Assembly: GCF_002906855.1 (NCBI RefSeq)
Contig: NZ_MINI01000028.1
Location: forward strand, 558,001-622,000
DNA from: Pseudomonas putida
GTDB lineage: Bacteria; Pseudomonadota; Gammaproteobacteria; Pseudomonadales; Pseudomonadaceae
DNA: 64,000 bases
Direction of reading: 5' to 3'
Part shown: one piece after another, positions 58,207 to 64,000 of the stretch
Numbering within the stretch: the stretch's first letter is position 1
Layout of the letters: every line of letters starts with the position of its first letter
The notes under the pieces: model-generated
Databases searched by the model: none
Told to the model about the DNA's origin: nothing
The model's input: the letters and a program-made list of their open reading frames with translations, nothing else
Program-made: the position numbers and the translations under genes

Positions 58207-59466
58207 TCAGGCACCCGGTAGTGGCGCCCGTCGCGCCTGGGGCCCGGCCCACAGCATCTGGGCCACGCCGATGGTCCGTTCCTCGAATCCGCCCTGGCAA
58301 TAGCAAAGGTAGAACTCCCACAGGCGCTGGAAGGTGTCGTCGTAACCGAGCCTGGCCAGCTCCGTGCGCGAATGGCGCAGGTTGTCACGCCAATGGCGCA
58401 GGGTGCGCGCATAGTCCTGGCCGAAATCTTCGAGGTGCACCAGGTTCAGCGCAGTCTGGCGGCTGGCGGTGTCGAGCAGGACGCTCAGCGAGGGCAGGGC
58501 GCCGCCGGGGAAGATGTAGCGCTGGATGAAGTCCACCGAGCGCCGGGCCTGGGCGTAGCGCTGGTCGCGGATGGTGATGGCTTGCAGCAGCATCAGGCCG
58601 TCGTCCTTGAGCAGTGCGGCGCACTGGCGGAAATAGGTGGGCAGGTAGCGGTGGCCGACGGCCTCGATCATCTCGATGGACACCAGCTTGTCGAAGCGCC
58701 CGCGCAGGTCGCGGTAGTCCTCGTGCAGCACGGTGACCAACCGTTCCAGGCCCAGCGCCTTGACCCGCTGCAGGGTGTAGGTGTGCTGCGCGGCGGAGAG
58801 CGTGGTAGTGGTGACCCGGCAGCCATGCTCCAGGGCCGCATGGATGGCCAGGCTGCCCCAGCCGCTGCCGATTTCCAGCAGGTGTTCGCCGGGCTTGAGC
58901 TCGAGCCGCTGGCAGATCTGCCGGAGCTTGTTCGACTGGGCCTGCTCCAGGCTCTGTTCGGCGCTGTCGAACCGTGCGGAGGAATACATCATGGTCGGAT
59001 CGAGCAGCCGCTCGAACAGCGCATTGCCAAGGTCGTAGTGGGCCAGGATGTTGCGCCGCGCACCGCGCCGGCTGTTGCGGTTGAAGTGGTGCAGCAGGCG
59101 CAGGGCCGGGCGCGCCAGGCGGGCCAGGCCGCCTTCCATGGCGTCCAGCACGTCGAGGTTGGCGACGAACAGCCGGGTCACCGCGGCCAGGTCCGGGCTG
59201 CGCCAGTAGCCGTGGATGTAGCCTTCGCCCGCGCCGATCGAGCCATTGCGGGCCACCAGGCCCCAGGCGGCCTCGTCAACAATTTCCACTTCCGCGTAGA
59301 GCGGGCTGGCGACGTCGCCGAAGGTCCATTGCCGGCCCTGGCTGATCAGGCGCAGATGGCCACGACTCAGCTGGCGCAGTTGCGCCAGCACCGCACGACG
59401 GGCCAGGCTGCCGAGCAGCGGCGTGATACCAGCGGATTTGCTAACGCTCAAGGTCGGTTCGGACAT
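58207..59466 (-). CDS. Cyclopropane-fatty-acid-synthase-like SAM methyltransferase
   Basis: Enzyme of 419 residues of the CFA/mycolic acid methyltransferase family. The SAM motif is 'LLEIGSGWGSLAIHAAL', and 'HYDLGNALFERLLDPTMMYSSARF' precedes it as in CFA synthases. It would methylate unsaturated phospholipid acyl chains. ATG 59466 (GAGGA upstream) overlaps the DUF1365 gene end by 26 bp. With DUF1365, FAD oxidoreductase and SDR it forms a set known to be induced by light or singlet oxygen and, in alphaproteobacteria, to build furan fatty acids. Confidence 0.92.
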   Translation of the reverse strand: MSEPTLSVSKSAGITPLLGSLARRAVLAQLRQLSRGHLRLISQGRQWTFGDVASPLYAEVEIVDEAAWGLVARNGSIGAGEGYIHGYWRSPDLAAVTRLFVANLDVLDAMEGGLARLARPALRLLHHFNRNSRRGARRNILAHYDLGNALFERLLDPTMMYSSARFDSAEQSLEQAQSNKLRQICQRLELKPGEHLLEIGSGWGSLAIHAALEHGCRVTTTTLSAAQHTYTLQRVKALGLERLVTVLHEDYRDLRGRFDKLVSIEMIEAVGHRYLPTYFRQCAALLKDDGLMLLQAITIRDQRYAQARRSVDFIQRYIFPGGALPSLSVLLDTASRQTALNLVHLEDFGQDYARTLRHWRDNLRHSRTELARLGYDDTFQRLWEFYLCYCQGGFEERTIGVAQMLWAGPQARRAPLPGA

Positions 59467-60253
59467 GGTCGGGTTCCTCGCGGATGGCTTGACCAAGCGC
59501 CAGGTCGTGCTGGCTGGTGGTGTGGTTGTGCACGGGGGTGCGTTTGAGTAGCAGGCGCAGGGCTTGCCAGTAGATGCCGCTGACGGTACGCAGGCTCATC
59601 CAGGGAAAGGCCAGCAAGTGCCGATGCAGGCTGGCGCGTTGGAGCGGCTGGCGTTGCACGGCAAGGTCTGCTGCGAACACCGGGTGCCCGGCGCGCCAGT
59701 TTTCCATGTGCACGCGTACGCGTTGTGCATCGACGGCGAAGCGCAGCCGGTAGTCCATGTCCATTGGCATGAACGGCGAAACGTGGAAGGCCTTGGCCGC
59801 GGCAAATGGCTGGGTCAGGTCGCCCTGTACCGGCAACACGTAGTGGAAGCGCTCGCGCCAGGGGGTGTTGCGCACCTCCAGCAGCACGGCCGCGACTTGC
59901 CCTTGGCGGTCGTGGCAGAAGTAAATGCTCACCGGGTTGAACGACAGCCCCCAGCAGCGCGGTTGCGTCAGCAGATGCACGGGGCCTTCGGGCACCTGCC
60001 CGGTGGCCTGGCCAACCAGCAGGCGCGCGGCCTCGATCAGGGGCATGCCTTGGCGGGTCAACGCGGGCAGGTAGTCGGTTTCGCGCCAGCACAACGGCGC
60101 CAGGCGCGAGCGGCCGAGCCAGCGGGAGAGGCTGAGCAGGTGCGGCAGTTCGTCGAGGTCCAGGTAGAACAGGCCGATGCGGTAGCGAAATGCATGGGGC
60201 CTGGGCGTCAGGCGCCGGTGGCTGAGCCAGCCGTGGCACAGGCTACTGTTCAC
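59441..60253 (-). CDS. DUF1365 protein
   Basis: Protein of 270 residues with the DUF1365 hallmark 'HRRLTPRPHAFRYRIGLFYLDLDELPHL' and 'GLSFNPVSIYFCHDRQGQ'. Biochemical function unknown. It overlaps the CFA gene by 26 bp and the FAD oxidoreductase by 4 bp, so the proteins are made in step. Confidence 0.9.
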   Translation of the reverse strand: MNSSLCHGWLSHRRLTPRPHAFRYRIGLFYLDLDELPHLLSLSRWLGRSRLAPLCWRETDYLPALTRQGMPLIEAARLLVGQATGQVPEGPVHLLTQPRCWGLSFNPVSIYFCHDRQGQVAAVLLEVRNTPWRERFHYVLPVQGDLTQPFAAAKAFHVSPFMPMDMDYRLRFAVDAQRVRVHMENWRAGHPVFAADLAVQRQPLQRASLHRHLLAFPWMSLRTVSGIYWQALRLLLKRTPVHNHTTSQHDLALGQAIREEPDHVRTDLER

Positions 60254-61497
60254 AGCTGCTCTCCAAAGTGCCTGGCGACGATCAGTGCACTGAGCACGCC
60301 GTCTTCGTGAAAACCATTGGCCCAGTAGGCACCGCAGTAATAGCTGTGCAGTGGGCCCTGCAGTTCGCCCTGACGGGCCTGGGCGGCCACGGCGGCGAGG
60401 CTGTACTGGGGATGCGCGTAGTCGAAGCGGGCGAGTATCTGTGCCGGGTCCACCAACGCCGTCTGGTTGAGGCTGACGCAGAAGGTGACCGGGGCCTCGA
60501 TGCCCTGCAGGATGTTCATGTCGTAGGTAAGTGCAGCGGGGGCCTGTTCGCTGCCACCCAGGCGGTAGTTCCAGCTGGCCCAGGCCCTGCGCCGGCGCGG
60601 CAGCAGGCGGGTATCGGTGTGCAGCACCACGTCGTTGCTGGCATAGCGAATGGCGCCGAGGATCGCCTGCTCCTGCTCGCTGGGGCTGCCCAGCAGCGCC
60701 AGGGCCTGGTCGCTGTGGCAGGCGAAGACCACCTTGTCGAAACGTTCGCTACCGACTGCCCAGGTCACGGTCACGCCTTCATCGTCGCGGTTCACCCGTT
60801 GCACCGGGCAGTTCAGGCGGATGCGTTCGGCAAAGGGCCGGCACAGCGGTGCCAGGTAGCTGTGTGAACCGCCCTCGATCACCCGCCATTGCGGGCGCTG
60901 GTTGACCGACAGCAGGCCGTGGTTGCGGCAGAAACGCACGAAGAACTGCAACGGAAAATGCAGCATGTCGGCCCGTGACATCGACCAGATCGCCGAGCCC
61001 ATGGGCACGATGTAATGCTCGATGAAGCGCTGACCGTAACGATTGTCATGCAAGTAATCGCCCAGGGTGGTCGCGCCATCGATGCGTTGCTGGTCGAGGT
61101 CGGCCAGTGACTGGCGGTTGAAACGCAACACATCGCGCAGCATGCCCCAGAAGCCTGGCGACAACAGGTTGCGGCGCTGGGCAAACAGGCTGCGCAGGTT
61201 GTGCCCGTTATACTCGAAACCGGTTTGTGGATCGTGCACCGAAAAGCTCATCTCGGTGACCCGCGAGGCCACGCCCAGGTGTTCCAGCAGGCGGATGAAA
61301 TGCGGATAGGTCCAGTCGTTGAAGACGATGAAACCGGTGTCGACGGCGAAGTGCTGGCCGCGCCAGTGCACATCGACAGTATGGGTGTGCCCGCCAACCC
61401 GGTCTGCCGCTTCGAATACCGTGACATCGTGCTGGCGTGACAGCAGGTGGGCGCAGGTGAGGCCGGCGATGCCGCTGCCGATGATGGCGATGCGCAT
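60250..61497 (-). CDS. FAD/NAD(P)-binding amine-oxidase-like oxidoreductase (lipid operon)
   Basis: Flavoprotein of 415 residues. The dinucleotide motif 'IAIIGSGIAGLTCAHLLSRQHDVTVFEAADRVGGHTHTV' starts the protein. Other family segments are 'DTGFIVFNDWTYPHFIRLLEHLGV' and 'GAYWANGFHEDGV'. Such proteins with CFA and DUF1365 partners act as fatty-acyl desaturase or oxidase. Overlaps DUF1365 gene by 4 bp. Confidence 0.9.
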   Translation of the reverse strand: MRIAIIGSGIAGLTCAHLLSRQHDVTVFEAADRVGGHTHTVDVHWRGQHFAVDTGFIVFNDWTYPHFIRLLEHLGVASRVTEMSFSVHDPQTGFEYNGHNLRSLFAQRRNLLSPGFWGMLRDVLRFNRQSLADLDQQRIDGATTLGDYLHDNRYGQRFIEHYIVPMGSAIWSMSRADMLHFPLQFFVRFCRNHGLLSVNQRPQWRVIEGGSHSYLAPLCRPFAERIRLNCPVQRVNRDDEGVTVTWAVGSERFDKVVFACHSDQALALLGSPSEQEQAILGAIRYASNDVVLHTDTRLLPRRRRAWASWNYRLGGSEQAPAALTYDMNILQGIEAPVTFCVSLNQTALVDPAQILARFDYAHPQYSLAAVAAQARQGELQGPLHSYYCGAYWANGFHEDGVLSALIVARHFGEQL

Positions 61498-61500
61498 GGT

Positions 61501-62253
61501 TCAGCCCTCAGGTTGGCGCGCCAGGCGCTGGCCCAGCTTCAGGCGCCAGCGTGCCGGCAGCGCGCCGAGCAGGCGCAGCAACAGGGTGAAGCTGGCGGGG
61601 AAGGTGATCTCCAGTGGGCGACGGGGCAGTCGTGCGAGAATGTGCGCGGCGGCGCGCTCGGCGCTCCACAGCTGGGGCATGGGGAAGTCGTTGCGGCGGG
61701 TCAGGGGGGTATCGACGAAGCCGGGGTTGACCAGGGTGACATCAATGTTCTCGTGGGCCAGGTCCAGGCGCAGGGATTCGACCAGATAGCGCAGCGCGGC
61801 CTTTGACGCGCCATAGGCACCGGCCCGCGGCAGGGCAAACCAGCTGACCGAGCTGCCCATCACCACCAGGTGCGGGTGCTGGCTGCGGCGCAGCAAGGGC
61901 AAGGCCGCGGCCAGGCAGTGGCTGGTGCCGATCAGGTTGGTGCGGATCACCCGCTCGACCAGCGCCGGGTCGAACTGTCCGGGCTCCAGGTATTCGCAGG
62001 TGCCGGCATTCAGGATTACCAGGTCCAGCGAGCCCCAGGCTTGCTCGATCTGCGTGGCGATCAAGGCAACCTGCTCAGGCTGGTCGACATCGCCGACAGC
62101 CAACAGGACCTGGCCCGGAAAGTGTGCGGCGAAGTTTGCCAGGCTTTCTGCCCGACGCGCCCCTAACGCTACCTGGTGGCCTTGCTCCAGCAAGCGCTGC
62201 GCCAGGACCGCGCCGATGCCGCTGCTGGCACCGGTCAGCCAGCAGCGGCTCAT
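61501..62253 (-). CDS. Short-chain dehydrogenase/reductase
   Basis: SDR of 250 residues. Cofactor motif 'LTGASSGIGAVLAQRLLEQG', NAG motif 'ILNAGTCEY' and the catalytic Ser and YxxxK in 'MGSSVSWFALPRAGAYGASKAAL'. Third enzyme of the lipid operon; starts 4 bp inside the NTF2-like gene and ends 4 bp before the FAD gene. Confidence 0.92.
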   Translation of the reverse strand: MSRCWLTGASSGIGAVLAQRLLEQGHQVALGARRAESLANFAAHFPGQVLLAVGDVDQPEQVALIATQIEQAWGSLDLVILNAGTCEYLEPGQFDPALVERVIRTNLIGTSHCLAAALPLLRRSQHPHLVVMGSSVSWFALPRAGAYGASKAALRYLVESLRLDLAHENIDVTLVNPGFVDTPLTRRNDFPMPQLWSAERAAAHILARLPRRPLEITFPASFTLLLRLLGALPARWRLKLGQRLARQPEG

Positions 62254-62672
62254 GCCAGCCTGCCCTTGAGCCAGCGCACCGCGCCGCCCAAAACCGGCAC
62301 ATGCTCATACAGCAAGGCGCCGGCGTCGAAGTAGTCCTGGTGAAAGTGCACCCGTGCGCGCCAGCGCAAATGGCTGCAGCCCTGCAGGCTGATCGGCTGG
62401 CCGCCAGCCAGGCGTGGGTGGCGATAGTGCAAGGTCCAGCGGATGTAGCCGTGGCCCGGCTGTGGCTCGTCCAGGCCCTCGAAGGTGTAACGGACCTCGG
62501 TAACGTTGCCATACAGCTGGGCGAAATAGGCCCGCAAGGCCGTGAGCCCACTGATGTGATGGAGCGGGTCGCGAAAGGTGACATCCTCGCTGTACAAGTC
62601 GCCAAGCATCTGCAGGTTGTCTGAACCCAGCGCGGCAAAGCGTTCGGAGAAATGTTTCAGGTAGTTGGACAT
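62250..62672 (-). CDS. NTF2-like / SnoaL-fold protein
   Basis: Protein of 140 residues with an NTF2-like alpha/beta fold, first gene of the lipid operon. 'LGDLYSEDVTFRDPLHHISGL' resembles the nuclear transport factor 2 family; it may be a small hydrolase or binding protein. ATG 62672 begins MSNYLKHF; its promoter region carries the TGTACA boxes. Confidence 0.83.
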   Translation of the reverse strand: MSNYLKHFSERFAALGSDNLQMLGDLYSEDVTFRDPLHHISGLTALRAYFAQLYGNVTEVRYTFEGLDEPQPGHGYIRWTLHYRHPRLAGGQPISLQGCSHLRWRARVHFHQDYFDAGALLYEHVPVLGGAVRWLKGRLA

Positions 62673-62682
62673 GCACAATACC

Positions 62683-62758
62683 TGTACAGAATGAAATCAC
62701 TGTACAAGATATAGTGCAGGTGTCTGGAAAAATCTATACAGAAGAATATTTTTGTACA
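62683..62758 (-). promoter_or_regulatory. TGTACA box promoter of the lipid operon
   Basis: TGTACA at 62683-62688, 62701-62706 and 62753-62758, plus TATACA near 62736. On the minus strand TTGTAC serves as a -35-like element. Paired TGTACA motifs are the kind of sites used by LitR/MerR-type light regulators of this operon in pseudomonads. No regulator gene is next to it here. Confidence 0.55.
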
Positions 62759-62785
62759 ATTTTATCGCGCACATGTGCGCGGCCT

Positions 62786-63508
62786 TCAGCCATACGGTGG
62801 CGCTGGCAGTTCGGCCAGGAGCCGTTTCAGGCCATCGCTCCACTGCCGGCGAATCTGCTGGTAATAGGCGTCGTCGCTGGTGATGCGTTGGCGCGAGTGG
62901 GTTTCCAGGCTGTCCTTGCGGTACACCAGCAGGTCCAGCGGCAGGCCCACCGACAGGTTGCTGCGTATGGTCGAGTCGAACGAGATCAGGCCGCAGCGTA
63001 ACGCTTCGTCAAGGGGGGTGTGAAAGCTCAGGTTGCGGTCGAGAATCGGCCGGCCGTACTTGCTTTCGCCCAGTTGCAGGAACGGCGTGTCTGCGGTGGC
63101 CTGGAAGAAGTTGCCCTGCGCGTAGACGTTGTAGATGGCCATCGGCGCGCCGGCAATCTGGCCGCCAACGATGAACGAACTGCTCAGGTCGATGCCGGCG
63201 GTCAGCTTGCTGCGGTCGCGGCTGACTACCTCGCGCAGGGTGTCGGCGACCAGCACTGTGGCGTCGTAGAGCGTGGCCACGTTCAGCAGGTGCGGGCCGC
63301 TGCCCTGGGTACGTTGCCTGAGCAGGTTCACCACCGACTGCGAGGTGGCCAGGTTGCCGGCGGTCTGCAGCACGATCAGGCGCTCGCCCGGTACGCTGAA
63401 CACGAACAATTTGCCAAAGGTCGAGATCTGGTCGATGCCGGCATTGGTGCGTGAGTCGCTGATGAAGACGAGGCCGTCCGCCAGGTGCATGGCGACACAG
63501 TAGGTCAT
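62786..63508 (-). CDS. Anbu, proteasome-like peptidase
   Basis: Ntn-hydrolase of 240 residues, the Anbu (ancestral beta subunit) family. After Met removal Thr2 is the nucleophile (MTYCVAM), and Asp18 (FISDSRT) and Lys33 (TFGKLF) complete the proteasome-type site. No propeptide, as in Anbu. It follows the transglutaminase gene (40 bp gap), as in the usual Anbu cluster with alpha-E and ATP-grasp genes, which would lie beyond the right edge. Confidence 0.9.
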   Translation of the reverse strand: MTYCVAMHLADGLVFISDSRTNAGIDQISTFGKLFVFSVPGERLIVLQTAGNLATSQSVVNLLRQRTQGSGPHLLNVATLYDATVLVADTLREVVSRDRSKLTAGIDLSSSFIVGGQIAGAPMAIYNVYAQGNFFQATADTPFLQLGESKYGRPILDRNLSFHTPLDEALRCGLISFDSTIRSNLSVGLPLDLLVYRKDSLETHSRQRITSDDAYYQQIRRQWSDGLKRLLAELPAPPYG

Positions 63509-63548
63509 GCGTTTTCCCTTGTTTTTCTAGAAGCGGGTGCAGCGCCAG

Positions 63549-64000
63549 TCACTGGCGGTGCACATGGACGCTGGCCTGCATCGATTCGGCGCCGCCACCC
63601 CGGCGCACGCCCCTGACCGGGCAGGCGTCGAGGTAGTCCAGGCCCACTGCAAGCTTCAGGTGACGCTCCGGCCGGGTCAGGCGGTTGGTGATGTCGAAGC
63701 TGTACCAGGCGTCATCGACCCAGGCTTCGGCCCAGGCGTGGCTGGCCAGGTGCTGCTCGTCCTCGGTACACAGGTAACCGGAGACGTAGCGCGCCGGGAT
63801 ACCCAGGCTGCGTGCGCAGGCGAGGAAGGCGTGCGTGTGGTCCTGGCAGACGCCGGCAGCGCCGCTGAACGCCTCGATGGCGGTGGTGCCGACGGAGGTG
63901 GCGCCCGGGCAGTACGGCATGTGCTCGGCCAGGCCGTGCATCAACCCGATCAGCGCCGCCCGCTCGCGGTGTTCGCCGCAGTGCTGGCGGGCGAAGGCCC
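63549..64000 (-). CDS. Transglutaminase-like cysteine protease family protein, 5' end outside window
   Basis: At least 150 codons. Catalytic triad segments: Cys in 'GAAGVCQDHTHAFLACARSLGIPARYVSGY', His in 'LASHAWAEAWVDD' and Asp in 'YSFDITNR'. The frame is open to the right edge. An internal ATG at 63944 is not the start. Part of the Anbu-associated gene set, which is thought to make and process a peptide. Confidence 0.88.
   Translation of the reverse strand, partial: AFARQHCGEHRERAALIGLMHGLAEHMPYCPGATSVGTTAIEAFSGAAGVCQDHTHAFLACARSLGIPARYVSGYLCTEDEQHLASHAWAEAWVDDAWYSFDITNRLTRPERHLKLAVGLDYLDACPVRGVRRGGGAESMQASVHVHRQ

Overview
The window looks like chromosome from a fluorescent Pseudomonas, most likely the P. 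putida group. The evidence is high GC with strong GC3 codon bias, a 1311-residue PutA with an N-terminal ribbon-helix-helix, an OprD-type porin, REP elements of the P. putida style, and a TyrR-like sigma-54 activator (GcsR) beside a glycine cleavage operon. I see no rRNA, tRNA, CRISPR array or insertion sequence. Both edges cut a gene. Gene functions are family-level readings from sequence and context; no database search was possible.

Layout. 1-5400: an Opp/Dpp-type peptide ABC transporter (binding protein cut by the left edge, two permeases, one ATPase with two fused nucleotide-binding domains) and a quinone-reductase-like flavoprotein. 5434-10483: polyamine or amine catabolism (FAD amine oxidoreductase, PotF-like binding protein, class III aminotransferase, LuxR-type regulator). 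10490-14563: an ECF sigma factor and NrsF-type anti-sigma facing a four-gene bufferin-type RiPP operon (DUF2282 precursor, DUF692/MNIO enzyme, DUF2063 partner, DoxX protein). The two divergent units carry the same ECF promoter and are separated by a perfect 74-bp inverted repeat. 14645-21760: LysR regulator and a guanidino-compound operon (ureohydrolase, aldehyde dehydrogenase, 59-aa membrane protein, NCS1 permease, GMC oxidoreductase).

21792-30998: a glycine regulon. A CycA-like permease, the enhancer-binding protein GcsR, then gcvH-gcvP-glyA-lipA. Both cycA and gcvH have a sigma-54 promoter preceded by three 18-bp near-palindromes in the same arrangement (two abutting, the third about 80 bp downstream), so uptake and cleavage of glycine are probably switched together by GcsR. 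31078-35932: a class V aminotransferase and an ApbE / PepSY-flavoreductase / DUF2271 extracytoplasmic flavinylation set. 36065-37016: a decayed patch with remnants of a response regulator, a frameshifted MerR gene, its intact-looking promoter and an epimerase tail. 37040-46925: EamA exporter, LysR, proC, putA, a divergent MHS-type transporter and an OprD-family porin with a run of nine G in its signal-peptide region. 47116-53552: a Liv-type amino acid ABC operon and a dCache chemoreceptor.

53637-57633: a porin remnant, a MetA-pathway outer-membrane protein, a two-TM potassium channel, and a PotE-like antiporter coupled to a binding protein. 57717-62672: a tightly overlapping six-gene lipid-modification operon (NTF2-like, SDR, FAD oxidoreductase, DUF1365, CFA-type methyltransferase, DUF2878) behind repeated TGTACA boxes, the pattern of a light/singlet-oxygen-responsive unit. 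62786-64000: Anbu, a proteasome-like peptidase, and a transglutaminase-like protease cut by the right edge.
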